A DNA stretch of 64,000 nucleotides, from NCBI GenBank assembly GCA_016284315.1, contig JAEEOO010000049.1, forward strand, positions 36,889-100,888, written 5' to 3'. A program made the position numbers and the translations under genes. Of the stretch, positions 9,479-18,556 are shown in pieces. The notes beneath the pieces are model-generated. The model did no database searches, had not been told where the DNA came from, and saw only the letters and a program-made list of their open reading frames with translations. Source of the stretch: Lachnospiraceae bacterium (GTDB lineage Bacteria > Bacillota > Clostridia > Lachnospirales > Lachnospiraceae). The stretch's first letter is position 1; each line of letters begins with the position of its first letter.

Positions 9479-11088
9479 TGATTTTGACCCCCGGGAACAT
9501 TTTTCAATTTCGTATAAAAAACTACTGCCAGTGCCAAATACACTGCCGCCATAATGCCAACGGTTATTGGCAATATCTTGAATGCGATTCCTATAGCGGC
9601 AAGTCCGCCTCCCACCATCATTGTGCTAAGCATGTTGGGAAGTAAATAACCGGCCACTGCTCTTCCCTGCTTGATGACCTGGATCTCGTTGTCCCAGTCA
9701 AGCTGCATATATTTTGCTCCCATGTACATGCCAAAAGCAGTGGAAAACAGGTTTGCCGTTACGGTATAACATATAGCCACTGCCCATTCCAAAGGGCTTG
9801 CTTTCAGTGAAATGCAGGATGTTATGGTTGCAAACAAAGCCACAGGCATGAAAAGGAACAGATTAAAGATCATTTTTCCTTTAAACACATCCATCATGTC
9901 AAGGGGCAGGGACTTGATGATCCAATAATTCTTACCCTCAAGGGACATGGAGCAGGCAGTTGAAGGGACCATTCCCGTAAAGAAATAAACAAGAATAGGG
10001 ATCACAAGTGATGCTGAAACATTGCTCAGATCCACTTCCATTCCCGCCATGGAGCTGACCACTTTATTTACATCAAGAAAGAGGATTGCAATTCCAAGCA
10101 CCACCGTCATAACGGCGCCCATTCCGATGTTGGTAATATAGGTAGTTGAACCTGTGAAACGTTTTGCCTCTTTTGCGCAAATACTCATTGGAACGCTTCT
10201 TCTCTTGAAATCTTTGTCTATGACTTTTGCTTTGGTAATATGGGCTGTGCTCAGTTTTGTGTTGATGCTTTTGTAAAACTTTGAGAACACGAAGAAAAAG
10301 ACTTCATACGCCACAACTGAGATGCAGACAAGCAAAAGAATGGAGACAATGTCTTTCTCATTGACAGCCTTTGCAAACCATTTTGCCATGGGGACCACAT
10401 TTCCCACATTTGAAAAGGCATCTCCCGAAACTTTGACCACTTCCTCGATCTTGTTGTTCTTGATCACATCCTCTACAAGGAATCTTGTAAAGAACATAGG
10501 GATCACCAGAATAAAGATAAGGATTGAAATAACAATATTTTTATGTCTGAATCCTGCGCTGATGCCGCCTATAAGAGCACTGATGGCGGTTGCCAAAAGC
10601 ATGGGGATTATGGGAAGGAAAAACGTAAGGACAACCCATATCAGGATTGAAATTGCTGACGGTTTTCCTCCAATGATAAACCCGATAAGTGCGGAAAAAG
10701 ATATGACGCAGGTCCAGATCAGGTTATTTATGTACATGTAAAGGAATCGGCTTGATACCACTTCTTTGATGGTAAAGGGCATGGACATGAGCATGTCGTA
10801 TTCCTTGTAGCCGAACATAATGCCGTGAGCTTTGAAAAAAGTAAAGAAGAATGAAAGGGCAAAGACAACGGATGCGGGAATTACCGGTACCGTTTCTGCC
10901 ATTCCATAATAAGAAAGCCCAAAGCATGAGCCTCCAACGTAAATGGCAAGCATAAGATATATAACTGAAAATCCAACGATATTTCCTGTTGCCAGCTTTC
11001 TCTTTTTCTTGTCATCACTGTGTTTAAGAATGTTTAGATTGCCGGTTGAAGTAAGAACTGTTTTAAGGAGCAGGATTTGATCATTCAT
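9475..11088 (-). CDS. ABC transporter permease, ABC-2 exporter type
   Basis: A 537-residue polytopic protein with roughly a dozen hydrophobic segments and no extracytoplasmic domain, partner of the ATPase encoded just upstream (8-bp overlap). This pairing and the large single permease subunit fit ABC-2-type exporters, but the substrate cannot be read from sequence. Residues 15-35 are charged (SDDKKKRK) and cytoplasmic. It ends next to purD. Confidence 0.88.
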   Translation of the reverse strand: MNDQILLLKTVLTSTGNLNILKHSDDKKKRKLATGNIVGFSVIYLMLAIYVGGSCFGLSYYGMAETVPVIPASVVFALSFFFTFFKAHGIMFGYKEYDMLMSMPFTIKEVVSSRFLYMYINNLIWTCVISFSALIGFIIGGKPSAISILIWVVLTFFLPIIPMLLATAISALIGGISAGFRHKNIVISILIFILVIPMFFTRFLVEDVIKNNKIEEVVKVSGDAFSNVGNVVPMAKWFAKAVNEKDIVSILLLVCISVVAYEVFFFVFSKFYKSINTKLSTAHITKAKVIDKDFKRRSVPMSICAKEAKRFTGSTTYITNIGMGAVMTVVLGIAILFLDVNKVVSSMAGMEVDLSNVSASLVIPILVYFFTGMVPSTACSMSLEGKNYWIIKSLPLDMMDVFKGKMIFNLFLFMPVALFATITSCISLKASPLEWAVAICYTVTANLFSTAFGMYMGAKYMQLDWDNEIQVIKQGRAVAGYLLPNMLSTMMVGGGLAAIGIAFKILPITVGIMAAVYLALAVVFYTKLKNVPGGQNH

Positions 11089-11800
11089 CTTTTACCGCCT
11101 CCAGGAATACTTCTTCAAGGGTCTTGTCGCCGATAAGTTCGGAAACATTTCCGTTTGCGATGATCTGTCCTTTCTTGATGATGGCGATCTTGTTGCAAAG
11201 TCGCTCCGCCACATCAAGAACATGGGTAGAGAAGAATACCGCGCTACCCTTTTCGCACATTTCGTGCATGATCTCCTTTAATGTAAATGCCGCCTTGGGG
11301 TCAAGACCTACAAAGGGCTCGTCCATCACAAGAAGCCGGGGCTCATGGATAAGGGCCCCGATTATGGCAACTTTCTGTTTCATTCCGTGGGAATATGAGG
11401 ATATAAGATTCTTTAAAGCATCCTCAATTTCGAAACGCTTAGCGTATTCCGTGATCCTCTCTTTGCGCTCTTCCTGTCCGATGCCGAATGCATCAGCAAC
11501 AAAATTAAGGTACTGGATACCTGTAAGGTTTTCATAAAGATCCGGATTATCCGGAATATACGCGGTTACCTTCTTGCATTCAAGAGGATTTTTCCTAACA
11601 TCATTTCCGGCGATCTCGATCTTTCCACTGTCGAAATCCATGACGCCAACCACCGCACGTATTGTAGTGCTCTTTCCTGCACCGTTGTGGCCGATGAATC
11701 CAAAGATATCGCCGCTTTCAACTTCAAGGCTCACATTATCGCAGGCCTTTTTCTCCGCACCGTACATTTTGGTGTAGTTCTCAATCTTTAAGATGCTCAT
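11081..11800 (-). CDS. ABC transporter ATP-binding protein, exporter type
   Basis: A 239-residue nucleotide-binding subunit with Walker A GHNGAGKST (37-45), signature region SYSHGMKQK in place of the common LSGGQ, and Walker B LLVMDEPFVGLDP. The start at 11800 follows AGGAGG; an in-frame upstream start would add six residues without a better ribosome site. It overlaps the permease start, so the two are translationally coupled. Family: CcmA/NatA-like exporter ATPases. Confidence 0.93.
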   Translation of the reverse strand: MSILKIENYTKMYGAEKKACDNVSLEVESGDIFGFIGHNGAGKSTTIRAVVGVMDFDSGKIEIAGNDVRKNPLECKKVTAYIPDNPDLYENLTGIQYLNFVADAFGIGQEERKERITEYAKRFEIEDALKNLISSYSHGMKQKVAIIGALIHEPRLLVMDEPFVGLDPKAAFTLKEIMHEMCEKGSAVFFSTHVLDVAERLCNKIAIIKKGQIIANGNVSELIGDKTLEEVFLEAVKDE

Positions 11801-11823
11801 AAATCCTCCTTTTGTCACCTTTT

Positions 11824-11856
11824 GTCCCCCGGGGACGGGGTTTGATGGTCATTTTT
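11824..11856 (+). repeat. 33-nt GGGGACGGGG repeat, single copy
   Basis: One unit with core GGGGACGGGG, a palindromic GTCCCCCGGGGAC half and an A/T-rich end (GGTCATTTTT). It covers the last two Lys codons and the TGA stop of the aromatic-acid-exporter-like gene (stop at 11849-11851). A partial extra copy of the unit start (TTTGTCACCT) precedes it at 11811. Confidence 0.9.
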
Positions 11857-12826
11857 TGTATCCCGTTTCTTCCATGTAGGACTTTTTGAGGTTTAGGAAT
11901 TCTTCGAGGCCGCGCATGATGATGAAGAGGCGAGCTCTGTCCTCGAATTCTTTTCGCTCGGTGGGAAGAGGCATTTCCTTCATCTTTTTGTCAAGCTCGG
12001 CAAAATCGGAAAGCAGATCTTCCACCGTGTTGTCCATGGAATACTGCACGGATACTATTTCAAAAAAGTCCGATAAAAGCTGCGCTGTCACCGGAACAGT
12101 CTCTATCTTTGACAGATGCTTGTACATTTCGTACAGGGTATCCGACTGTTTTTCTCGCATGGAAATATATTCAATATCACTGAGGTCTCCCTTTGACAAC
12201 TGGTTCATGTAATTGGTATGTGCAAGGGCAGAAGCCTCATCAATGGTCTTTCTTAACGTCTCAAAACACTTTCCGTCATAATCAGGCATATCAGGATCCA
12301 TGATCCTAAGAGACATTCTGTGAAGCGCTCTCTTTATCAGTTCGTCAGTCTCCTTCTTCATCTCTCTCATATAATCAGCATCTTTTCTGATGAAAAGATT
12401 AGCGATGATTCCAAGACCGACTCCGATAAGAAATAGCAAGACCTCATTTAAAAGAGCTTTGGGCTCCATGGTCTGTAATGTCAAAAAATGGGAAATTAGG
12501 ACTGAGTCCATTGCCATTGCGCTGTTCCAATTAAGGATCTTGCATAGCAGGATGAAGATCAAAAGATAAACAAAAAATCCAATGGTGGTAAAACCGATAG
12601 TATAAAAACAAACCGCAGCGATCGCAAGGGCAGCCGCAAAAGCAAGGAATCTGTCCCTTGCTGTTTGAATCGTCTCCCGCTTTGTGAAAGCCACGGAAAG
12701 GATTGCGACTATGCCCGCAGACACAGCAAACTGCAGCTGCAGGCACTCAGCTATGATTATAGCAATGATAGCCGCAAGAATAATTCTGATCGCATGAAAT
12801 AAATTTTTCTTAAACGTTGAAGGCAT
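11849..12826 (-). CDS. Aromatic acid exporter family (FUSC/ArAE) membrane protein
   Basis: A 325-residue protein with four to five N-terminal membrane helices (about residues 8-150) and a long cytoplasmic helical domain, the layout of the ArAE_1 plus ArAE_1_C family related to FUSC fusaric-acid transporters. Transport of aromatic or other organic anions is inferred from the family only. The 33-nt repeat lies at both ends in inverted orientation. Downstream, a unit contains the stop codon. Upstream, the three-unit array ends at the base next to the ATG and supplies the ribosome site AGAGGA. The gene separates purN from the ABC exporter. Confidence 0.85.
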   Translation of the reverse strand: MPSTFKKNLFHAIRIILAAIIAIIIAECLQLQFAVSAGIVAILSVAFTKRETIQTARDRFLAFAAALAIAAVCFYTIGFTTIGFFVYLLIFILLCKILNWNSAMAMDSVLISHFLTLQTMEPKALLNEVLLFLIGVGLGIIANLFIRKDADYMREMKKETDELIKRALHRMSLRIMDPDMPDYDGKCFETLRKTIDEASALAHTNYMNQLSKGDLSDIEYISMREKQSDTLYEMYKHLSKIETVPVTAQLLSDFFEIVSVQYSMDNTVEDLLSDFAELDKKMKEMPLPTERKEFEDRARLFIIMRGLEEFLNLKKSYMEETGYKK

Positions 12827-12925
12827 AAAAATGTCCTCTTGACCCCGTCCCCGGGGGACAAAAATGTCCTCTTGACCCCGTCCCCGGTGGACAAAAATGG
12901 CCCACTAACCCCGTCCCCGGTGGAC
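12827..12925 (-). repeat. 33-nt GGGGACGGGG repeat, three tandem copies
   Basis: Units at 12827-12859, 12860-12892 and 12893-12925, exactly 99 bp, in inverted orientation to the copy at 11824. The array fills the whole gap between purN and the exporter gene. The last unit encodes the PurN C-terminus VHRGRG and its TAG stop (12905-12907). The first unit provides the AGAGGA ribosome site of the exporter gene. There are no spacers, so it is not CRISPR. Confidence 0.95.
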
Positions 12926-13537
12926 AACTTTGTTGTTAAGGACTTCAATGCGGTTGTTGGCAATGTCGTCGATGGCCTGAGGAAGGATGACCCACTCGGC
13001 CTGTTCCATGACGCGGCGCTGTAAGATCTCGGGGGTATCACCGTCCTCGACAGCTACGGGCTTCTGGGCGATAATGGGGCCTTCGTCCATGCCCTCGTTT
13101 ACGAAATGTACGGTGGCACCGGTGATCTTAACGCCTCTCTCAAGAGCCTTCTCGTGAACCTTAAGTCCATAGTATCCGACTCCGCAGAATGAAGGAATAA
13201 GTGAAGGATGAATATTCACGATACGGTTAGAATACTCCTTGACGAATTCCTCGGGAATGCGTACCAAAAAGCCTGCAAGTACAACAAGATCGGGAGCAAG
13301 TTCCTTAACTTTAGCCAAAAATGCCTTGTTAAACTCGCTTCTTTCGGCATAATCCTTGGGTGAAAGGACGAAAGCAGGGATTCCTGCTTTCTCAGCCCTT
13401 TCAATACTCTTAACACCGTAATTGTTGGAGATTACTCCCACGATCTCGGTGTTTGTTATCTTTCCATCGGCAATTGAATCAATGATCGCCTGAAGATTGG
13501 TTCCTCCGCCGGAAACGCATACGACAACTTTTAGCAT
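12905..13537 (-). CDS. purN: Phosphoribosylglycinamide formyltransferase PurN
   Basis: PurN transfers a formyl group from 10-formyl-tetrahydrofolate to GAR, step 3 of purine synthesis. The 210-residue product has the [10 protein letters not shown] substrate loop near the start, the catalytic Asn and His in [12 protein letters not shown] and the Asp in [10 protein letters not shown]. It overlaps purM by 7 bp. The last residues (VHRGRG) are encoded by the inserted 33-nt repeat, so the natural C-terminus has been replaced or extended by a few residues, without touching the active site. Confidence 0.96.
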   Translation of the reverse strand: MLKVVVCVSGGGTNLQAIIDSIADGKITNTEIVGVISNNYGVKSIERAEKAGIPAFVLSPKDYAERSEFNKAFLAKVKELAPDLVVLAGFLVRIPEEFVKEYSNRIVNIHPSLIPSFCGVGYYGLKVHEKALERGVKITGATVHFVNEGMDEGPIIAQKPVAVEDGDTPEILQRRVMEQAEWVILPQAIDDIANNRIEVLNNKVVHRGRG

Positions 13538-14562
13538 ATGTCTACACCCTTTTCGCCTGCTACGGTCTTACCGACAACATATGCCTTCTGGCCTGCTGCC
13601 TTGATGGCTTCCATAGTCTTGTCTACGTCTGCGGGATCAACTGCAAGAACCATTCCGAGACCCATGTTGTAAGTGTTGTACATCATATGGTCCTCAACCT
13701 GGCCCTTCTTCTGCATAAGCTTAAAAATGGCAGGAACTTCGTAGCTGTTCTTCTCAACCTGTGCGCGAACGCCTTCGGGAAGCATTCTGGGAATGTTCTC
13801 GTAGAACCCACCGCCGGTGATGTGGCTGCAGCCCTTAACCTTAACGCCTGCGTCCTTGATAGCTTTCATAGCCTTAACGTAGATGATGGTGGGAGCAAGA
13901 AGAGCTTCTCCGAGTGTGGTTCCAAGTTCGTCATAGTATGTATCAAGGCTTTCCTTGGTCATGTCAAAGATCTTTCTTACAAGTGAAAAGCCGTTTGAAT
14001 GAACACCGCTTGATGCGATTCCGATGAGGGTATCGCCGGGCTTAATGTTTTCGCCGGTGATAAGTTCCTTCTTATCAACAACGCCAACTGAGAATCCTGC
14101 TACATCATACTCATCTTCGGGCATAAGTCCGGGATGCTCTGCAGTCTCACCGCCGATAAGTGCACAACCGGACTGCTTGCAGCCTTCTGCAACGCCCTTA
14201 ACGATAGCTGCGATCTTTTCGGGATAGTTCTTGCCGCATGCGATGTAATCAAGGAAGAATAAAGGTTCGCCGCCTGCACATGCAACGTCGTTTACGCACA
14301 TTGCAACAGCGTCGATTCCGATGGTGTCATGCTTATCAAGCAAGAACGCAAGCTTGATCTTGGTTCCTACTCCATCTGTTCCGGAGAGAAGAATGGGCTC
14401 TTCCATATCCTTAAAAGCGTTTGCGGAAAATGCTCCGGAGAATCCTCCGATTCCGCCGAGTACCTCGGGACGATTGGTTCCCTTAACGTACTCCTTCATA
14501 AGTTCAACCGACTTGTAGCCGGCCTCGATGTCAACACCTGACTGCTTGTAATCTAATGCCAT
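13531..14562 (-). CDS. purM: Phosphoribosylformylglycinamidine cyclo-ligase PurM
   Basis: PurM closes the imidazole ring to form AIR (step 5). The 343-residue product has the family motifs [14 protein letters not shown] near residue 60 and GGETAEHPG, and the expected length. It follows purE by 14 bp and overlaps purN, so the three form an operon purE-purM-purN. Confidence 0.96.
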   Translation of the reverse strand: MALDYKQSGVDIEAGYKSVELMKEYVKGTNRPEVLGGIGGFSGAFSANAFKDMEEPILLSGTDGVGTKIKLAFLLDKHDTIGIDAVAMCVNDVACAGGEPLFFLDYIACGKNYPEKIAAIVKGVAEGCKQSGCALIGGETAEHPGLMPEDEYDVAGFSVGVVDKKELITGENIKPGDTLIGIASSGVHSNGFSLVRKIFDMTKESLDTYYDELGTTLGEALLAPTIIYVKAMKAIKDAGVKVKGCSHITGGGFYENIPRMLPEGVRAQVEKNSYEVPAIFKLMQKKGQVEDHMMYNTYNMGLGMVLAVDPADVDKTMEAIKAAGQKAYVVGKTVAGEKGVDIC

Positions 14563-14576
14563 TACTTTTCTCCTCT

Positions 14577-15089
14577 TTATTTATTGAGATACTCTTTGTA
14601 TCCGATTTCCTGTAACTTAGCGTCCTTGGCAACAACCTGGTCCTTCAGCTTTGCTGAATAAGCCTTAAGCTTGTTTAAAAGCTCTTCATCAGATGTTGCA
14701 AGGATCTTTGCAGCAAGAAGGCCTGCATTTGCGCCGCCGTTAATTGCAACGGTTGCAACGGGTATTCCCGAAGGCATCTGAACGATGGAATAAAGTGAAT
14801 CCCTTCCTCCAAGTGATGTGGTGTGCATGGGAATTCCGATAACGGGCATGGGGAAGATTGCTGCGCACATACCGGGTAAATGCGCTGCCATTCCGGCTCC
14901 GGCTATTATCACCTTGAATCCTTTGCTCTCTGCGCTCTTTGCATACTCAAAGAACACATCGGGCTCTCTGTGTGCGCTGATAATGGTCATCTCATAGGGA
15001 ACACCAAGTTCCTCAAGGATGTCCGCCGCCTTTGCCATAACGGGCATATCTGAATCGCTGCCCATTACAATACCAACTTTTCCGCTCAT
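14577..15089 (-). CDS. purE: N5-carboxyaminoimidazole ribonucleotide mutase PurE
   Basis: PurE (class I) converts N5-CAIR to CAIR, step 6 of purine synthesis. The 170-residue product has the GSDSDMPVM phosphate-binding loop, SAHREPD and [11 protein letters not shown] motifs. First gene of the purE-purM-purN group. No purK is in the window, so whether CO2 or N5-CAIR is the substrate cannot be judged here. Confidence 0.96.
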   Translation of the reverse strand: MSGKVGIVMGSDSDMPVMAKAADILEELGVPYEMTIISAHREPDVFFEYAKSAESKGFKVIIAGAGMAAHLPGMCAAIFPMPVIGIPMHTTSLGGRDSLYSIVQMPSGIPVATVAINGGANAGLLAAKILATSDEELLNKLKAYSAKLKDQVVAKDAKLQEIGYKEYLNK

Positions 15090-15154
15090 TTGTAATGCCT
15101 CCGTAATAAATATATATTTAGAAAAAGTATCTTATGCTTAGGTTTTTACAGGAA

Positions 15155-17254
15155 TTAATCAAGTGCTTCGTTAAGCTTTTCGCTTCCGGGAACAACAAAG
15201 CGTCCCTCTTTGATGATGTACTCTCTTGATCCGTCCTCGGCTACAGCCACGATATCACCAAGTTCATCATAAGGAATGGTGATGTCTGTGTGGCAGTTGA
15301 AGTATGCCTTTGCCGGATCTGTATGACGAAGTTCAGCAACCTCATTGGTGCGTGATACTATCTCTTTTTTATCCGGATTGTAAACTTTAATATCCTCTGA
15401 GTGTGAATAGCAGGTATCACCTACTGCGAAGTGAGGTCCGGTCTTCTCTGCAATGAGAATGGGAAGCTTAGCTTCAACGCCGTACTTTCTCGCAACGGTG
15501 TATGCTGTGGTGTTGGTTCCGATAGCAAACTCACCGATGGGTAATGTCTTGTGTCTGAAAAGGATATTTTCGGAAATATAATCGTTATTCTCTTTTTCTG
15601 TCTTGTAGTTTGAGCATGAAGACTTGTCGATCATACCGTCCTTGAAGTCGATCTCAAGGTTTCTAAACTCAAGTCCGTTAAGGAACACCTTGCTTACATG
15701 GAGCTTTCCTTCGGTTCCCTTAAGAACGGGCGAAGTAAATACCTCTCCAACAGGGATGTTTACGTCTGCTACGCAGTTCTCAAACTTGGTCTGCTTAGCG
15801 GGATCCTCCAGCTTCCATACATGAACGCGAAGATTTGTCTTGTTCTCGCCGCGTCCTGTAACCTCAACATACTCAGCCTTATCAAGCACATCGATGATCT
15901 TCTGCTGAATTCCCTGATAGAGCTTGTAATCAAGGGTATTGACCTTGATGATCTCCTCAAAGAATTTAGCGTATCCTTCAAGGCTCTTGTCAGGCAGGCA
16001 CTCTCTGATCTCGGGAACGGGGAAAGCGATGATGGTAAAGCTTCTCTCTTCCTCGATGATGTACTTTCTCTGGGTCTGGCCAAGCTTTGTGATGTACTCG
16101 ACATAGAGCTTATTCTGCTCGTCAGACATGTGGATCGCATCCTTCTTGATGATGGGATCGAAGTCCTTCTCACCGAAACTCTCAACAACTGCGGGGCCCG
16201 CATAGCCCTTAGCCTCTGCCTTGAACTTCTCGAATGCGGTCTGAGTAGCCTCAAGATCGCGGTTGATGAAGTTACGATCAAAGTAAAGCGCTCTGTCATC
16301 CTTGTGATCGTAGTAGAACTGTCTGTTCACTTCGCCTCCGAAAAGTCTTGCTCTTCTGATGAGGGGCTTAAGATTAAGCTTTTCAAGATTCTTGATAGCC
16401 TTAGCGATCATTCTCTCAAATCCGATGGGATAGAGAACCTCTGCGCCGGACTTGATGGAAAGATCCTTTCCGGTCATCTCAAAGCCGATACGGTAACCTT
16501 CGGTGAAGGTGTTCGCCATGGTATCAATGGTCTCTTCAGGAAGGCTTGCGATGAACTTCGCAGTCTCGATCTCATTCTCACTGATGTAGAAACCGTATTT
16601 GTAAAGATATCTTACGTCTGAATAATCCTTGATACTCTCGATGATACCAACATATCTGTTAGCCTCGGGGCTAACCATAGCCTTAACACGCTTCTCGTTT
16701 GAAACATCGGCATAATCGCTGAAGTACCAGTAAAGAGCATCCTTAACTTCAGAAGCCTCGGGAAGCCTATAAGCCTCGCCTTCTTCCGCATCATCCCTGG
16801 TGCTCATGAAGATTCCGTATACTTCAAGGAAAAGTTCCGCTCTGATAACAAGCTCTTCCTGATCCTCTTCAAATGCAAAGCCAACGCATCTTCTAAGTTC
16901 AAAATATAATGCACAAAGGAGCTTTCCGAGTTCCTCGCCAAGCTTTTTAACAGCAACCTCGGGATTTCCGAAGCACTTATCGTAATTAGCCTCGGTAATG
17001 TCCTCGTAAATCTTTGCGTTGTGCTCAGCAAGCTGCTCTAAAGTAGACTTTTCAAGTCCGCCCTGGGAAATAGCCTCCCATGTATCGCCGATCATAAGAA
17101 GGAAATCAGCGCACTTCTCAAAATATTCTGCAAAGCTCTCGGGAAGAGGAGTCTTCTTATCTCTGAGCTCTGCTTTGATCTCCATTAATCTGGTGGTGGC
17201 AAGAAGCCATCTCTCAAAAATCACATCGTCATCTTTAATTTCTTCGTTCTTCAT
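15155..17254 (-). CDS. M29-family aminopeptidase with long N-terminal extension
   Basis: A 699-residue protein whose C-terminal 400 residues match the M29 (thermophilic) metallo-aminopeptidase fold. The metal-ligand regions are visible: IGEFAIGTNTTAYTVARKYG and AEKTGPHFAVGDTC followed by YSHSED. The first 300 residues are an alpha-helical acidic domain absent from the classic 400-residue M29 enzymes. No signal peptide, so cytoplasmic. It lies between pyrE-linked genes and purE, in the same direction. Role: release of N-terminal residues from peptides. Confidence 0.85.
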   Translation of the reverse strand: MKNEEIKDDDVIFERWLLATTRLMEIKAELRDKKTPLPESFAEYFEKCADFLLMIGDTWEAISQGGLEKSTLEQLAEHNAKIYEDITEANYDKCFGNPEVAVKKLGEELGKLLCALYFELRRCVGFAFEEDQEELVIRAELFLEVYGIFMSTRDDAEEGEAYRLPEASEVKDALYWYFSDYADVSNEKRVKAMVSPEANRYVGIIESIKDYSDVRYLYKYGFYISENEIETAKFIASLPEETIDTMANTFTEGYRIGFEMTGKDLSIKSGAEVLYPIGFERMIAKAIKNLEKLNLKPLIRRARLFGGEVNRQFYYDHKDDRALYFDRNFINRDLEATQTAFEKFKAEAKGYAGPAVVESFGEKDFDPIIKKDAIHMSDEQNKLYVEYITKLGQTQRKYIIEEERSFTIIAFPVPEIRECLPDKSLEGYAKFFEEIIKVNTLDYKLYQGIQQKIIDVLDKAEYVEVTGRGENKTNLRVHVWKLEDPAKQTKFENCVADVNIPVGEVFTSPVLKGTEGKLHVSKVFLNGLEFRNLEIDFKDGMIDKSSCSNYKTEKENNDYISENILFRHKTLPIGEFAIGTNTTAYTVARKYGVEAKLPILIAEKTGPHFAVGDTCYSHSEDIKVYNPDKKEIVSRTNEVAELRHTDPAKAYFNCHTDITIPYDELGDIVAVAEDGSREYIIKEGRFVVPGSEKLNEALD

Positions 17255-17310
17255 AAAAACCTCGTAAATCTAAATCTGTTCCTAACCGTTCTATCCTGCG
17301 CTGTCCAAGA

Positions 17311-17622
17311 TCAATCGGGAATCCACAAAATAAAACCCGCCGCTACAATGGCAAGCACGTTAAGTACCAGCCCGATCGTCGGGAAAAGACGGAACGTATC
17401 TTTTAACTTGAAACTGTAGAGGGCAAGAACTGCCCCAACAATAGAATAAATCAGAGTAAGAAAACCCGCGGCGCCGAACCTGAAGGGCACGTCGCCAACC
17501 AAAACAAAGCTTCTTACAATAGCGAAAACATAGGAACCTATGCTCACTGCCCCAAGGACAGTGGACATGATCCCAAGAAGCGGGTGCTTTTTATTTGTAA
17601 AAATATAACTACGCTTTTTCAA
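17311..17622 (-). CDS. Small membrane protein with four helices (DUF6142-like)
   Basis: A 103-residue protein with a basic N-terminus (MKKRSYIFTNKKHP) and four predicted membrane helices, ending in ILWIPD. It resembles the uncharacterised DUF6142 family as I remember it. It follows another small membrane protein by 12 bp, so the two probably work or are expressed together downstream of pyrE. No function can be stated. Confidence 0.75.
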   Translation of the reverse strand: MKKRSYIFTNKKHPLLGIMSTVLGAVSIGSYVFAIVRSFVLVGDVPFRFGAAGFLTLIYSIVGAVLALYSFKLKDTFRLFPTIGLVLNVLAIVAAGFILWIPD

Positions 17623-17634
17623 AAAACTTCACCC

Positions 17635-17811
17635 TTAGAAAAGAAGGTTATCTTTTTTGGCAAGAAGTCTTGCCCCGGAAATGATAGCCAGCACGCCTGC
17701 TGCCACGCCAAGCACGATCATAACCGCGCCTACTGCAATATTGCCGCTGCCTACATTGTTCATTGTCTTGTAGATGTCTTCCTTCATATCGGATCCTCCT
17801 GTGCCGGCCAT
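17635..17811 (-). CDS. Small single-helix membrane protein
   Basis: A 58-residue protein with one hydrophobic helix (about 33-52, VGAVMIVLGVAAGVLAIISG). Two starts are credible: the ATG at 17811 (AGGAGA 7-8 nt upstream) and an internal ATG at 17787 with an even better AGGAGG site, which would give a 50-residue protein. It lies 13 bp after pyrE and 12 bp before the DUF6142-like gene. No family recognised. Confidence 0.7.
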   Translation of the reverse strand: MAGTGGSDMKEDIYKTMNNVGSGNIAVGAVMIVLGVAAGVLAIISGARLLAKKDNLLF

Positions 17812-17824
17812 ATCCTTATCTCCT

Positions 17825-18502
17825 TTACACTCCGTACTGTTTGTAATACTCATCGATCGCAGCCTTTAAGCTGTCATCGATAACAATTTCGCCCTTACAA
17901 GGCTTATTATACAATGCTTCCACAACATCCGCCATAGAAACAATTGCGTGTGCGGGGAAGCCGTAGGTTTCTGTTATCTCTTCAAGGGCACTCTTTACGC
18001 CGCCAAGTCCCTTTTCCATGCGGTTAAGGGAAACCATAAGTCCAACGATCTCAACGTTTGCAGCTCCTCTAACCTTGGGAACGGTCTCTTCCATGGACTT
18101 TCCGGAAGTGGTAACGTCCTCGATCATAACGACTCTGTCGCCGTCCTTTAAACTGCTTCCGAGGAATGAGCCCTTGTCTGCGCCGTGATCCTTCTCCTCT
18201 TTTCTGTCAGAGCAATATCTGATCTCTTTTCCGTAAAGTTCTGAGAAAGCTACTGCAGTAACAACGCTGATGGGGATTCCCTTGTAAGCGGGTCCGAAAA
18301 GAACGTCGAAATCATCTCCGTAAACATCGTGGATAGCCTTTGCGTAGTACTCGCCGAGACGCTTAAGCTGGCTTCCTGTTACATATGCTCCCGCATTCAT
18401 AAAGAAAGGGGATTTTCTTCCGCTTTTTAATGTAAAGTCACCGAATTTAAGGACTTTGCTCTCTACCATAAATTCGATAAATTCCTGTTTGTACTGTTCC
18501 AT
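17825..18502 (-). CDS. pyrE: Orotate phosphoribosyltransferase PyrE
   Basis: PyrE makes OMP from orotate and PRPP in pyrimidine synthesis. The 225-residue product has the substrate motif LKSGRKSPFFMNAGAYVTG and the PRPP loop VMIEDVTTSGKSMEE. Other pyr genes are not in the window and no PyrR-binding leader is recognisable. It is 54 bp downstream of the phosphatidyltransferase gene. Confidence 0.95.
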   Translation of the reverse strand: MEQYKQEFIEFMVESKVLKFGDFTLKSGRKSPFFMNAGAYVTGSQLKRLGEYYAKAIHDVYGDDFDVLFGPAYKGIPISVVTAVAFSELYGKEIRYCSDRKEEKDHGADKGSFLGSSLKDGDRVVMIEDVTTSGKSMEETVPKVRGAANVEIVGLMVSLNRMEKGLGGVKSALEEITETYGFPAHAIVSMADVVEALYNKPCKGEIVIDDSLKAAIDEYYKQYGV

Positions 18503-18556
18503 TTAAACTTCCTCCCAAAGACTTAAGTTCAAGTAATAGCTGCTGTATCAAACTCG

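Noticed and set aside
12827..12925. CRISPR-like direct repeats
   Set aside because: The 33-nt units are directly tandem without spacers, and no cas genes are present.
15698..16621. Long plus-strand frame opposite the aminopeptidase
   Set aside because: Antisense shadow of a well-supported gene, no ribosome site, Leu/Asp/Val-biased composition typical of such shadows.
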